Shown here: positions 15,911-25,162 of the stretch, one piece after another
Numbering within the stretch: position 1 is the first letter of the stretch
Layout of the letters: every line of letters begins with the position of its first letter
DNA from: an uncultured Eubacteriales bacterium
GTDB lineage: Bacteria; Bacillota; Clostridia; Oscillospirales; Ruminococcaceae
DNA length: 42,056 nt
Assembly (NCBI GenBank): GCA_900314975.1
Contig: OMXI01000022.1
Coordinates: 22,346 to 64,401, forward strand
Reading direction: 5' to 3'
The notes under the pieces: generated by a model
The model's input: only the letters and a program-made list of their open reading frames with translations
Told to the model about the DNA's origin: nothing
Database searches by the model: none
Translations under genes and position numbers: made by a program

Positions 15911-17173
15911 GTTTTTTATCTGTGCGGCAAGATACAGCGAGCCGCAGATAAGGGTAATATCGTTCGGGTGGGCTTTTTGCAGAGCCTTTATTTGCGTATC
16001 TATCGGCAGACCGCAGGGCTGTGCCTTTCCGCCGAGGGAAAGTATCTTTTGCGCAAGGTCGGTGCGGTCAAGCGCTCTGTCGGAAAAGCCGTCAACGGTG
16101 TAAAAGGTATCGACATAGGGTATAAGCTTTTGCACGGCGCTGTCGATATTTTTATCTTTGCACATACCGATCACCGCAAAGCAGTGCATTTCGCACCCGT
16201 CAAGCACCTGCGCGAGCGCGCCGAGTCCGTCGGGGTTATGCGCGCCGTCAAGTATGGTGAGGGGAGAACGGCAAAGTATCTCCACTCTCGCGGGGAGAAC
16301 CGCTTTTTCAATGCCGCGCGAGATGCACTCGTCGGTCAGACCGAGAGTTCCTTTGAGCAGCTTGCACCCCTCGATAACGCTCAAAGCGTTGGTTATCTGG
16401 TGCGCGCCGCCCATTGACAGCGTATAGGCATTGCCCTTGTAGACAAAGTCTGCGCCGAAGCAATCGAGCCTGTCAACAAGCACGCTTTCGATATCGGGTA
16501 TCACAAGCGGGCTGTGGTTTTTATCACAGGTCTGTGTTACGACCTGCACGGCATCTTTGGGATTGTTCGCGCTCAATACGCACGGAACGCTCGGTTTGAT
16601 TATCCCTGCTTTCTGCGCGGCTATCTGCGCGACGGTATCGCCGAGTATCGCTGTGTGGTCAAGGTCGATGGTCGCGATAACGGTCAGCAGGGGAGTGGTG
16701 ATGATGTTGGTGCAGTCAAGCAGACCGCCAAGCCCTGTTTCAAGCACGACGATGTCGCACTTTTGCTGTGCAAAGTACAAAAAGGCTATTGCCTGCGTTA
16801 TCTCAAACTGCGAAAGATCCATGCGGTCGGGCGACTCATCAACTACGGTGCGCACTTTTTCGGCAATGCGCGAGAGGTCGCTGTCGGGGATGTCCTTGCC
16901 GTCAACGCGTATACGGTCGTTGTAGCGGATGATGAACGGCGAGGTGAAGCAGCCTGTTTTCAGCCCTGCGCCGATGAAGATGCGGTCAAACATTTCCGCT
17001 ATCGAGCCTTTGCCGTTCGTGCCTGCGATGTGGACGAATTTCAGGCTGTTCTGCGGGTCGCCCAGCGCCGCAAGCAGACGCTTTATGCGGCTCAGATCCT
17101 TGACGGGCTTGCCCGAGTGGGTGAACGCGTTTATAAATTCCATTCCCGAGTTTTGTGATGAGTATTCTACCAT
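15899..17173 (-). CDS. folC: Bifunctional folylpolyglutamate synthase / dihydrofolate synthase
   Basis: 424 residues. Adds glutamate to dihydropteroate or to folates with ATP. Mur-ligase-like motifs are seen: the P-loop HIAGTNGKGSIAEMF near residue 45, FTSPFIIRYNDRIRVDG, the ELETGLGGLLDCTN-type region (here VVLETGLGGLLDCTNII), DLDHTAILG, and ILDGAHNPDGLGAL in the C-terminal domain. Length is normal. The start is ATG 17173 with GGGAG seven bases upstream; the open frame extends a further 107 codons but that part overlaps the neighbouring membrane protein gene. Last gene of the leftward uvrC region; 20 bases after the previous gene. Confidence 0.93.
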   Translation of the reverse strand: MVEYSSQNSGMEFINAFTHSGKPVKDLSRIKRLLAALGDPQNSLKFVHIAGTNGKGSIAEMFDRIFIGAGLKTGCFTSPFIIRYNDRIRVDGKDIPDSDLSRIAEKVRTVVDESPDRMDLSQFEITQAIAFLYFAQQKCDIVVLETGLGGLLDCTNIITTPLLTVIATIDLDHTAILGDTVAQIAAQKAGIIKPSVPCVLSANNPKDAVQVVTQTCDKNHSPLVIPDIESVLVDRLDCFGADFVYKGNAYTLSMGGAHQITNALSVIEGCKLLKGTLGLTDECISRGIEKAVLPARVEILCRSPLTILDGAHNPDGLGALAQVLDGCEMHCFAVIGMCKDKNIDSAVQKLIPYVDTFYTVDGFSDRALDRTDLAQKILSLGGKAQPCGLPIDTQIKALQKAHPNDITLICGSLYLAAQIKNKKS

Positions 17174-17193
17174 TTTTATTCTCCCTGCTCTGT

Positions 17194-17682
17194 TTATTTT
17201 TTCAAATTTCCCCAGACGTGTGCAAAATGTACTGCCGTGAAAATGCAGCCTGCAACAGCAAGGATATAGTTTCTGCGCCAAAGTCCGATAAAGACATAAT
17301 ACAGCGGCGGCATCAGCACGATGAAAAACATCATCACTAAAAAGCTCTGATGTCCTGCGAAGTAAAATCCCCAGCCAATGAAGTTTAGCAGCAACACAGC
17401 TGCCGTGAGCGCAAAGAACAGCTTTTCGCTGCCGCTTGAAATTGACAGCAGCTTTGAGTCTTTGCGCACTATAAACGTCATCAGCGCGATGCACAGCGAG
17501 CCGAGCAGCTTTTCACAGATGTCAAGTGCTTTGCTTGTTTCGGTCATATTCATTATTGGGTTTTGCTTGAGGTGAAAAAGCGGCATCACCATATAGGGTA
17601 TTTCCTGAACGGCAAAAAGCAGCAGTCCGATAAACCAGAATCCGACATACTGACTGCCGAAAAGCTTGAAAAACCTGAACAT
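17194..17682 (-). CDS. Multi-pass membrane protein of unknown function
   Basis: 162 residues with about five hydrophobic helices (for example FWFIGLLLFAVQEIPYMVM, LFFALTAAVLLLNFIGWGF and SFLVMMFFIVLMPPLYYVFI). I do not recognise the family. GAGGAG lies just before the ATG, only 9 bases after the uvrC stop, and folC follows 20 bases later, so it is read in the same leftward transcript. The neighbours suggest no clear function. Confidence 0.75.
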   Translation of the reverse strand: MFRFFKLFGSQYVGFWFIGLLLFAVQEIPYMVMPLFHLKQNPIMNMTETSKALDICEKLLGSLCIALMTFIVRKDSKLLSISSGSEKLFFALTAAVLLLNFIGWGFYFAGHQSFLVMMFFIVLMPPLYYVFIGLWRRNYILAVAGCIFTAVHFAHVWGNLKK

Positions 17683-17691
17683 CTTGTCTCC

Positions 17692-19533
17692 TCACATTTC
17701 GTCTATTATTTCTTTGAGCGCGGCAGCGGTCTCGGCGTTTACGCCTGCGACCTTGGATATTTCCTCGGTGCTTGCTGCTTTGAGCGCCTCTTTGGTCTTA
17801 AAGGTCGTTATCAGCTTTGCGGCTTTTTTATCGCCTATGCCGCGCACCTTTGTAAGCTCGAGCTGATAGGCATTTTTGCGGTGTTTTTTCGCCTGATAGG
17901 TGATAGCGTAGCGGTGAACCTCGTCCTGAATGGCTGTCGCAAGATTGAACGCGCTGCGGCTTTTGGAGAGCGATATCTCGCCGCTGCCTGTTGCGACGGC
18001 TCTCGTTCGGTGCTTTGAGTCCTTTACAAGTCCGAAAAGCGCGCAGTTCACGCCCATTTGCCGAAGCATCGGCTCGACTGCGTTAACGTGTCCTTTGCCG
18101 CCGTCAAGCAGTATGAGGTCGGGCATTATCGAAAAGCCTTCATCGGTCTTTGCGAAGTAGTTCTCGAAACGTCTGCGGAGCACCTCGCGCATACACTCGT
18201 AGTCGTTCTGCTCGGCAACGGTCTTTATCGAGAAGCGCTTGTAGTATTTTTTGCACGGTCTGCCGTTTTCAAAGACGACCATACCTGCGACCATATTTGT
18301 CGAGGCGAGGTTGGAGATATCGTAGCACTCGATAAAGCGGGGAGGCTTTTCAAGACCAAGCGCCTTGGAAAGCTCCTCAAGGGCGGTGACCTCGCGCTTG
18401 GTTCTGCCTGTGCGGTTTGAAATGAACTCGGCGGCGTTTGAGCGCGCAAGCTCTGTGAGGCGAACGAGGTTTCCCCTTTGCGGCACAAACAGCTTGACGT
18501 TATGCCCTGCTTTTTGTGTGAGGTACTGCCGGACTATCTCGCGGTTTTCAAAGTCCTGTGCGATGAGTATTTCTCTGACTATCTTATCCCTGCCCGAATA
18601 ATACTGCATAAGGAACTGTTCGAGCATCTGGGTGCTTTCCATTTTTTCGCCAAGGAAGTGGTCGGATTTGTCGAACAGCCGCCCGCCGCGGTACATTATC
18701 ACGCTGGCACACGCCATTTCCGCGTTCTGCGCCACGGCGACGATGTCGATATCCTTTATTCTGTCGTCGATTATTTTCTGACTTTCGGCGGCTTTGTTTA
18801 TCGCGTTTATGCGGTCGCGCAGCTTTGCAGCCCGCTCAAATTCAAGGTTCTCCGCTGCCTCGTTCATTTCGTCGGTAAGGCGCTTTACGGAGGTCTGCGA
18901 GCCGCTGGTGATGAACTCTACTGCCTGCTCGACGATAGCGTTGTATTCCGCCTTGCTCACCCTTCCCGTGCAAACGCCCATACACAGCTTGATGTGATGA
19001 TTAAGGCAGGGGCGCTGCTTTTTGATATCCTGCGGAAATCTGCGGCTGCAGGTGGGCAGCATGAACACGCGGTTTGCCTCGGTGACGGCTTGCTTGACCG
19101 CGAAGGAGCTGGTGTACGGTCCGATGTAGCGTGCGCCGTCCTCCTCTTTCTGAAGGGCTGCCTGAAGGCGCGGGTACTCGCCGCTTGTCACCTTGATGTA
19201 GCTGTACCCCTTGTCGTCCTTTAAAAGAATGTTGTATTTGGGCTTATACTGCTTTATCAGCGAGCATTCAAGCACGAGCGCCTCAAACTCGGAATCGGTG
19301 ACGATGAACTCGTAGTCGTAGACGTTCTGCACCATTTTCCACACCTTCGGCAGATGGTCCTGACCCGCGCGGAAGTACGAGCTTACGCGGTTTTTGAGGT
19401 TCTTTGCCTTGCCGATGTAGATTATATCGTGCGATTTGTTCTTCATTATATAGCACCCCGGGGAGTCGGTAAGGCGGTGGGTCTTGTCGCGCAGGTACTC
19501 GATACGCGGGTTGTCATTTTCGGTGATGTACAT
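17692..19533 (-). CDS. uvrC: Excinuclease ABC subunit C
   Basis: 613 residues. Makes both incisions around DNA lesions in nucleotide excision repair with UvrA and UvrB. Domain order is complete: GIY-YIG nuclease (about 15-95, SPGCYIMKNKSHDIIYIGKA), a UvrB-contact UVR motif (about 205-240, LEFERAAKLRDRINAI), the RNase H-like C-terminal nuclease (about 385-530, ECYDISNLAST and LLDGGKGHVNAV) and a tandem helix-hairpin-helix at the end (VRGIGDKKAAKLI). Length is standard. uvrA and uvrB are not in the window. The upstream gene is the small ACT protein, 12 bases away. Confidence 0.96.
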   Translation of the reverse strand: MYITENDNPRIEYLRDKTHRLTDSPGCYIMKNKSHDIIYIGKAKNLKNRVSSYFRAGQDHLPKVWKMVQNVYDYEFIVTDSEFEALVLECSLIKQYKPKYNILLKDDKGYSYIKVTSGEYPRLQAALQKEEDGARYIGPYTSSFAVKQAVTEANRVFMLPTCSRRFPQDIKKQRPCLNHHIKLCMGVCTGRVSKAEYNAIVEQAVEFITSGSQTSVKRLTDEMNEAAENLEFERAAKLRDRINAINKAAESQKIIDDRIKDIDIVAVAQNAEMACASVIMYRGGRLFDKSDHFLGEKMESTQMLEQFLMQYYSGRDKIVREILIAQDFENREIVRQYLTQKAGHNVKLFVPQRGNLVRLTELARSNAAEFISNRTGRTKREVTALEELSKALGLEKPPRFIECYDISNLASTNMVAGMVVFENGRPCKKYYKRFSIKTVAEQNDYECMREVLRRRFENYFAKTDEGFSIMPDLILLDGGKGHVNAVEPMLRQMGVNCALFGLVKDSKHRTRAVATGSGEISLSKSRSAFNLATAIQDEVHRYAITYQAKKHRKNAYQLELTKVRGIGDKKAAKLITTFKTKEALKAASTEEISKVAGVNAETAAALKEIIDEM

Positions 19534-19545
19534 CTGTATCTCCTT

Positions 19546-19911
19546 TTAAACTATTTCATATCCCGATTCGGACAGTGCCGAAAGTGCCTCGTCAAACCGT
19601 TCGCGCTTGACGAGAATGTAGTCGGTATTGAAGGTAGACACTGCGAATACTCCGATACGGTGCTTTGCAAGGATATCGGTGATCTTAGAAAGTATACCTA
19701 TCAGAGAGAAATCAAGTGTGCCGCAGATGCGAAAGGCTTTCCAGCCGTCCTCGCGGTCGGTGGTGGCTTGGGGCGTGTCTTTGGTCGGGCAGACGAGCGA
19801 TAGCTCCTCGTCGGTTTTGCCAACAAAAAACAGCTTGCTGCTTAAATTTATGTCCTCAAATGACCGAATCTTGCAAACGGTCAGGTCGTAATCAAGTTTT
19901 TGTATCTGCAT
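19546..19911 (-). CDS. ACT-domain protein
   Basis: 121 residues. The C-terminal half (about 60-121: FRICGTLDFSLIGILSKITD, then ILAKHRIGVFAVSTFNTDYI) has the pattern of an ACT regulatory domain, which usually binds an amino acid; the N-terminal half is a diverged second ACT-like unit. Proteins of this kind are often annotated as hypothetical ACT regulators. Start ATG 19911 follows AAGGAGG by six bases; the longer frame overlaps the histidine kinase gene. It is read after the kinase (14 bases apart) and before uvrC. Ligand unknown. Confidence 0.8.
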   Translation of the reverse strand: MQIQKLDYDLTVCKIRSFEDINLSSKLFFVGKTDEELSLVCPTKDTPQATTDREDGWKAFRICGTLDFSLIGILSKITDILAKHRIGVFAVSTFNTDYILVKRERFDEALSALSESGYEIV

Positions 19912-19925
19912 AGGTATCCTCCTTG

Positions 19926-21152
19926 TCATGCTTTGGGAAAGACTGCGGTAATTCTCATTTCGCCGCCGCGCTGTTCGGCAAATATCTCGCCGTTCATTTT
20001 GAGCATAAGCTGTCGGCAGATATACAGACCAAGTCCGCTGCCCTGTTTGCCCTGCGAGTTTGAGCCGCGCCAGAAGCTGTCGAAGATATTGAGCATTTCG
20101 CCCTGCGGCAGTGTGCAGCCGCTGTTTGCAACGCACACGAGCTTGCAGCCGTCCTCCTCGCTTATCTCAATGTGGATATACTTTCCGTCGCCGTATTTTA
20201 CAGCGTTGTCCATAAGGTTTTTAAGCACCTCGGTACTGCGCTCGCGGTCGCCGCTGATAATGCAGTCGATAAACTTATCCACGCAGAACTCGGTGCGGCG
20301 GTCGGCAAGCTGCGGCGCATAGTGGGTGCTTATCTCGCTTATCAGCTGCGAGAGGTAGAACTCGGACTGCACCACTTCAAGCTCGATAAAGTCCTCGCTG
20401 GCAGACTGCGTCAGCTGGGTGACGAACTTTTCGATGTCGTCGGCGTTTTTGTCGATGCTTTTTGCAGTGTCGATGATTTTGTCCTTGTCGGTGTAAAGAC
20501 CCTTTGACATCGCTTTTGAGTATAGCTTTATCGCCGAAAGCGGCGTTTTTATATCGTGCGAAATGGACAGGATAAGCGTCTGCTTGTCTTTGAGCAGCTT
20601 CAGCTCGTGCTCTTTTTGTTCGAGCATATTCTCGCGCAGCATATTTACGCCCCATACAAACTTGCCGAAATAGCGGCTTTTGTTTTCTTCAAGCGGCTGG
20701 GTGAGCCTGCCCTTTGAAAGCTCAAGGGGAATGTCTGAAAACTTGTTGAACGGCTTGATGATGCGAAAGCGGACATACAAAAAGCCGAGTATCACCACGG
20801 CGCTTAAAACGCCAAGCGAGAGGTTCATCACGAGCCGTCCGCGGCTTTGCGCCGATGAAGAGGTCTTGTAGTCAAAGCGGTAAAGCTGTCCGCCGACATC
20901 CTGTATTATGAAATCGCTGTTGGTTTTGTAAAAGTCCTTTTGGGAGTCGTACTTTACAACATTGGTGACGTACTCGCAGCCCGAGATATCAGCCTTGCTG
21001 CCGCTTTGGATAGCTTTGCAAAGCCTTTGCACCTCGACGCGCCACGGTCTGCCCGATTCGCTCCCGCCCGCGCCGAAGGAGAGGTTGGCAAGCACAAAGG
21101 TAAGCGCTGTCACTGCGAGCAGAAGGATAAACATTATGTTGAACTTTTTCAT
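19926..21152 (-). CDS. Sensor histidine kinase
   Basis: 408 residues. Membrane sensor of the response regulator encoded just upstream (4-base ATGA overlap). Two membrane helices (about 7-25 and 110-131) enclose an extracytoplasmic sensor segment of about 85 residues; a short HAMP-like linker, the phosphoacceptor motif SISHDIKTPLSAIK near residue 200, the N box LMDNAVKYG, and the G boxes (SGCTLPQGEM and GSGLGLYICRQL) follow. The sensor part shows no domain that I recognise. Its likely target is the ABC operon upstream at 21959-25474, by location only. Confidence 0.93.
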   Translation of the reverse strand: MKKFNIMFILLLAVTALTFVLANLSFGAGGSESGRPWRVEVQRLCKAIQSGSKADISGCEYVTNVVKYDSQKDFYKTNSDFIIQDVGGQLYRFDYKTSSSAQSRGRLVMNLSLGVLSAVVILGFLYVRFRIIKPFNKFSDIPLELSKGRLTQPLEENKSRYFGKFVWGVNMLRENMLEQKEHELKLLKDKQTLILSISHDIKTPLSAIKLYSKAMSKGLYTDKDKIIDTAKSIDKNADDIEKFVTQLTQSASEDFIELEVVQSEFYLSQLISEISTHYAPQLADRRTEFCVDKFIDCIISGDRERSTEVLKNLMDNAVKYGDGKYIHIEISEEDGCKLVCVANSGCTLPQGEMLNIFDSFWRGSNSQGKQGSGLGLYICRQLMLKMNGEIFAEQRGGEMRITAVFPKA

Positions 21153-21811
21153 ACGAATTTATACCCCACGCCCCACACGGTCTGTATACGCGCAGGCTTT
21201 TTGGGGTTCTCCTCGATTTTTTCGCGCAGCCACTTGATGTGTACGGTCAGCGTCTGCTGCTCGGAAAAGCTGTCGCTGCCCCATATCTTGTTGAACAAAA
21301 ACTCCTTGGTGAGCGTTTTGTTCGGGTTCTCGACAAGCAGCTGCAAAAGCTCGAACTCCTTGTTGGTCATATCTATCTTCTGACCGTTTCTGTAGGCGAT
21401 CTTCTCGGCTTTGTTCAGGCGCAGATCGCCGCTTGTCACCTCGTCAAGAGAATATCTTCGCTTGAATATGCCCGCTATCTTTGCAAGCAGTATGTCGATA
21501 TCAAACGGCTTTTCAAGGTAGTCGTCAGCGCCGATGGTAAGACCGTTTATCTTATCGTTCTTGCCGCCCTTTGCGCTCAAAATGAAAATCGGTGTATCGC
21601 TTTGCTTTCTTATGCGGTCACACACCGAAAAGCCGTCCATACCCGGCAGCATAACGTCTAAAAGCACCAGCCGTGCGCCGTATTTTTCAAAGATATTAAG
21701 AGCCTTTTCGCCGCTGTCGGCAACGGTGACGGTGTAGCCCTCGGCGCGCAGAAAGTCGCTCATCAGCGTGGAAAGCTCCTTGTTGTCCTCGGTAATAAGT
21801 ATATCTATCAT
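21149..21811 (-). CDS. OmpR/PhoB-type response regulator
   Basis: 220 residues. The receiver domain (about 1-115) has the acidic pair in ITEDNKE, the phosphoacceptor aspartate in LVLLDVMLPGMDGFS, the threonine/serine equivalent in FILSAKGG and the lysine in DDYLEKPFD. The C-terminal winged helix (about 125-220) includes LLQLLVENPNKTLTKEFL and VHIKWLREKIEENP. Start is ATG 21811 with GGGGTGA just upstream; the longer frame has no ribosome site and overlaps the promoter. It shares an ATGA overlap with the kinase gene. An 11-bp direct repeat at 25542-25563 is a candidate binding site. Confidence 0.94.
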   Translation of the reverse strand: MIDILITEDNKELSTLMSDFLRAEGYTVTVADSGEKALNIFEKYGARLVLLDVMLPGMDGFSVCDRIRKQSDTPIFILSAKGGKNDKINGLTIGADDYLEKPFDIDILLAKIAGIFKRRYSLDEVTSGDLRLNKAEKIAYRNGQKIDMTNKEFELLQLLVENPNKTLTKEFLFNKIWGSDSFSEQQTLTVHIKWLREKIEENPKKPARIQTVWGVGYKFV

Positions 21812-21845
21812 TTTCTCACCCCGCAAAACATTTTCCCTTGATTTA

Positions 21846-21874
21846 AGAATATCATAGCGCCGCAGACTTGTCAA
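21846..21874 (-). promoter_or_regulatory. Promoter of the two-component operon
   Basis: On the minus strand, TTGACA (21874-21869), 17-base spacer, TATTCT (21851-21846), leading into the response regulator start at 21811. Confidence 0.7.
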
Positions 21875-21890
21875 GCAAAAGCGCACAAAG

Positions 21891-21918
21891 CCCGACGGGA
21901 CAATTTGTCACCGTCGGG
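21891..21918 (-). terminator. Terminator after the ABC operon
   Basis: CCCGACGG/CCGTCGGG with inner GACA/TGTC forms a 12-pair stem with one bulged base. On the minus strand it follows the ABC ATPase gene and heptamer array, and is followed by a T-containing stretch. Confidence 0.7.
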
Positions 21919-21919
21919 T

Positions 21920-21958
21920 TTAATCTCTTATTTCTTACCTCTAACCTCTTACATCTAA
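21920..21958 (-). repeat. Heptamer array, copy 3
   Basis: On the minus strand, directly after the TAG stop of the ABC ATPase gene: TTAGATG, TAAGAGG, TTAGAGG, TAAGAAA, TAAGAGA, TTAAA, in perfect 7-base register, then the terminator hairpin. Confidence 0.75.
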
Positions 21959-22729
21959 CTACCAGCCCATCTCCATAAGCCAGTTATTGAGGGTTCTTTC
22001 TCTGTCTCTGATGTTTGCGTTTTCCTCGCACATACCAAGCGACTTTTCGCCCTTTATCTCGCCGTCGACGATGAACATTACCCTTGAACACTTTGCGGCA
22101 ACTCTTGCGTCGTGCGTTACCATCATTATCGTGGTGCCGTCGCGGTTGAGGCTGCAAAGCATTTCCATTACCTCGTCAGAGGACGAACGGTTGAGTGCGC
22201 CTGTCGGCTCGTCGGCAAAGATTATCTGCGGGTCGTTTATCATACTGCGGCAGATGCAGGCTCTTTGCAGCTGACCGCCCGATACCTCGTTGATGTCGTT
22301 GCCTGCGGTCTCGATGATGCCCATTTTGCGCATTAGCGCCTCGCCCTGTTCGGTTATCTGCTTGCGGGAGCGCTTTTTGCTCTTTGCCTCGGTCGCGGGG
22401 AGAATGATGTTGTCAAGGATATTGAGGTTTTTGAGCATATGCATCTGCTGGAAGATGAAGCCCATTTTTTCAAGTCTGACGTTTGCCAGCTTCTTTTTCG
22501 GCAATGCTGCGATGTTGTCGCCGTCAAGCATTACCTCGCCGGAGGTAGCGTCGTCCATTCCCGATGCGGTGTAAAGCAGGGTGGACTTGCCCGAACCTGA
22601 GGGTCCCATTATTGCTATCATCTCGCCCTTGTCGACCTTGAAGCTGACGTTGCGAAGTGCATTATTCTGCTTTTTGTTGGTGATGTATGTCTTGCACAGG
22701 TCTGTGACCTGAAGTATTGTCTGTGCCAT
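21959..22729 (-). CDS. ABC transporter ATP-binding protein (MacB/BceA-like)
   Basis: 256 residues. Powers the permease encoded directly upstream. Walker A is GPSGSGKSTLLYTA, Q-loop FIFQQMHML, signature VSGGQLQRACICRSM, Walker B IIFADEPTGALN and the H-loop MVTHDARVAA. The LNRSSSDEV stretch after Walker B is typical of MacB-, LolD- and bacitracin-type exporters. A C-terminal extension of about 35 residues (RDRERTLNNWLMEMGW) is longer than the family core. The permease stop lies 18 bases before its start. With the neighbouring two-component system this resembles the modules that sense and resist cell-envelope antibiotics, but the substrate is unknown. Confidence 0.93.
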   Translation of the reverse strand: MAQTILQVTDLCKTYITNKKQNNALRNVSFKVDKGEMIAIMGPSGSGKSTLLYTASGMDDATSGEVMLDGDNIAALPKKKLANVRLEKMGFIFQQMHMLKNLNILDNIILPATEAKSKKRSRKQITEQGEALMRKMGIIETAGNDINEVSGGQLQRACICRSMINDPQIIFADEPTGALNRSSSDEVMEMLCSLNRDGTTIMMVTHDARVAAKCSRVMFIVDGEIKGEKSLGMCEENANIRDRERTLNNWLMEMGW

Positions 22730-22747
22730 ATTTTTTCTCCTTTTCTC

Positions 22748-25132
22748 TTACTCTATGCTTGATGTCTGCTGTGCTGTTATTCTCTTGGTGTATGATGCGG
22801 TGAGCCAAACGCTTACTGCCATAAGTGCCATTATTGTTACGGGGTAGATTATTGCGACACGCAGGGTGTTCATCGAGTAGGTTATGCCCTGATTAACGCC
22901 CATAAAGCTGAATATCGGTGTTGCGACCAGTATTGACAGCGGCTTTGCGAGCAGTCCTGAAATGACTGCGGAGATAACTGCGGTGATGATGAAGCGCTTG
23001 GTGTGCAGCTTGATTATCTTGCTGTCCTTGAAGCCGATAGCCTTCATTGTTGCTATCTCGCTGGTTTCCTTGATTACCATTGACCTTTCCATAAGCACGG
23101 CTACCATTATTACGATAGCTGCCGACAGGATAAGGAAGAAGAATTTCAGCGTGTCAAATACAGGTCCTACGGAGGTGATGTCCTGTGCCTGCTCTGCACC
23201 CGTCTTTATATCGGTAAGGTCGGGGAACAGGTCCTTTATCTTTTCGATTCTGTCATCAATTTCCTTGTCACTTGGGTCGTCGGTGAACTGTATCTGTCCG
23301 CCGAATGTGCCGTTTGAGAAGTTGTAGTTGATGTCAAGGTCCTCGTGGAATCTTATGCCCTGTCCCATATTGGTCATAGCCTCGTAGAAACCCGAAATGA
23401 TAAGGTCGTATTTCTTGTCGCCTATGGTAACTGTTATCGTGTCACCTATCTCTGCGCCGCCGAGGTCGTTTGCCGTGTTTGGCTGGATAGCTATTTCGTC
23501 TTTGTTCTGCGGTGCGCTGCCCTTTGTGATCTTATGCTCGCTTGCCTTGTTGTTCACGCCCTGAAGTGAGAGCGCCTTTGCGGTCTTTCCATTAAACTCC
23601 TGCTTGCATGAGATAAACTGCTCGCAGAACACTCTTGCAGGGATACCGTTGTCGGCAAGTGTCTGCTCCATTTTCTTGTACTTGTCTATGAGCATCTGTC
23701 TGCCGCTGCCGTCTGTGGTGTACTGATAGCTGTTGTCGTTGTCGCTGAATGCAACATCTGACGGAACGCAGCCCAGAACGGAGAGCATTTGCTTGTTGTT
23801 GAGGGTGTCTGCGCAGATGTCAAGGAACTGTATAGGCAGTATTGTGAGTGCGAACACCACGATGATGATAAGAAATCTCTTTGGTGCGCTCATTACGTCG
23901 TTTGCTGCCATAAATGTCGTTGTGCCCAGGCGTGACTTTGAAAGGTGCAGAAAGCCCTTTCTCTTGAATCTCTCGCCTGTCTGACCGTTTCTGATAGCGT
24001 CAACAGGGGAGAGCTTGTTTGCTTTTCTTGTGCAGATAAATGCAAACAGCATTATCACTGCGATAACAGCTATTGCACAGATGATGTTTGTAAATACGCT
24101 TCCTTCATTCTCTACCATTACCGAGTTTGACGAGATGTCTGTCAGAAGGTTTCCGAACGGGAAACTCAATGCTGTTCCTATCACCGCGCCCACTGCCGAG
24201 ATAGCGAGGTACTTTACAAGGTACTGGCTTCTTATTTTCAGATTGCCAAGACCTATTGCCTTCATAACGCCTATCTCTCTGAACTCCGAGGAGATAGTGA
24301 ACGAGATAGTAAATCTTAAAACGATAAGTGCTACGATTATCAGTATCGCACTTACTACCAACAGCAGCAGAGCGATTATCATATCAAAGATGTATGATGA
24401 CTTGATAAACTCTCTCTTTCCGCAGAAGGCAAAGCTGAGGTCTGATTCGTTGAGGGTGTCTATGATGTCGTCTGCGCTGTCTGTGCTGATAAAGTAGAAC
24501 TTGCCCGAAACGCCTTTCTTTTCAGCCTCGTTCATAAACGGCTCTGCGTCCTCGTCGTTCATTATCATTCTGCCGTTGCCCATAAGAGCCGAACCCATAG
24601 CCGCGTCGTAGAACTTGCCCGCTACCTTGAATTCCTTTTCAACCTTGCCCAGCTTGAATTTCAGCGTGTCGCCGACCTTGATGCCGCCCTGGTTTTCAAA
24701 CTTGTTTGCAACGAGTACCTCGCCCTTTTTGACCTCGGTTATCTTGTTTTTGTTTTCGTCAAAATAGCTGAGCTTTGTTCCGCTTATCGGCATAACATCT
24801 ATCGTTGATTTGAACTCTGTTTCCTTGCCGTCTGCAAAGGTAATATCCTCGTGGTCCATATACCACATCGGCTCGTATTCTATCTTGGATATCCTGTCCA
24901 TATCGTTTTCGAGTACCTTCTCGACGGTCTGTGTCTCTGTTCTGTTGTATGTTGCGCACATAACCTCTGGTATGCCCGCATTTTCAAAGTAGTTGTCAAG
25001 TGACGAGGTCACCGATATCATGCTGTTTACGCTGCCTGATATGAACATTACCGAGATGATGATGAACAGCAGGATTATCGTGTTCATTGTTCTGCCTCGT
25101 TTGAGGTCTTTCTTTAAGATGTGGAAAAACAT
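22748..25132 (-). CDS. ABC transporter permease with two FtsX domains
   Basis: 794 residues. One N-terminal membrane helix (about 17-37), a large extracytoplasmic domain (about 40-240), three helices (about 250-400) carrying the first FtsX domain with EFREIGVMKAIGL, a further helix (about 420-445), a second extracytoplasmic domain (about 450-670) and a final three-helix FtsX domain with ETSEIATMKAIGF. This duplicated layout resembles lipid- or peptide-handling ABC3 permeases rather than BceB, which has ten helices and one large loop. The start ATG follows AGGAG. It lies between the small tail-anchored protein and the ATPase and must work with the latter. Confidence 0.92.
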   Translation of the reverse strand: MFFHILKKDLKRGRTMNTIILLFIIISVMFISGSVNSMISVTSSLDNYFENAGIPEVMCATYNRTETQTVEKVLENDMDRISKIEYEPMWYMDHEDITFADGKETEFKSTIDVMPISGTKLSYFDENKNKITEVKKGEVLVANKFENQGGIKVGDTLKFKLGKVEKEFKVAGKFYDAAMGSALMGNGRMIMNDEDAEPFMNEAEKKGVSGKFYFISTDSADDIIDTLNESDLSFAFCGKREFIKSSYIFDMIIALLLLVVSAILIIVALIVLRFTISFTISSEFREIGVMKAIGLGNLKIRSQYLVKYLAISAVGAVIGTALSFPFGNLLTDISSNSVMVENEGSVFTNIICAIAVIAVIMLFAFICTRKANKLSPVDAIRNGQTGERFKRKGFLHLSKSRLGTTTFMAANDVMSAPKRFLIIIVVFALTILPIQFLDICADTLNNKQMLSVLGCVPSDVAFSDNDNSYQYTTDGSGRQMLIDKYKKMEQTLADNGIPARVFCEQFISCKQEFNGKTAKALSLQGVNNKASEHKITKGSAPQNKDEIAIQPNTANDLGGAEIGDTITVTIGDKKYDLIISGFYEAMTNMGQGIRFHEDLDINYNFSNGTFGGQIQFTDDPSDKEIDDRIEKIKDLFPDLTDIKTGAEQAQDITSVGPVFDTLKFFFLILSAAIVIMVAVLMERSMVIKETSEIATMKAIGFKDSKIIKLHTKRFIITAVISAVISGLLAKPLSILVATPIFSFMGVNQGITYSMNTLRVAIIYPVTIMALMAVSVWLTASYTKRITAQQTSSIE

Positions 25133-25162
25133 GTGATATCTCCTTTTCTTCTTTTTCTATTA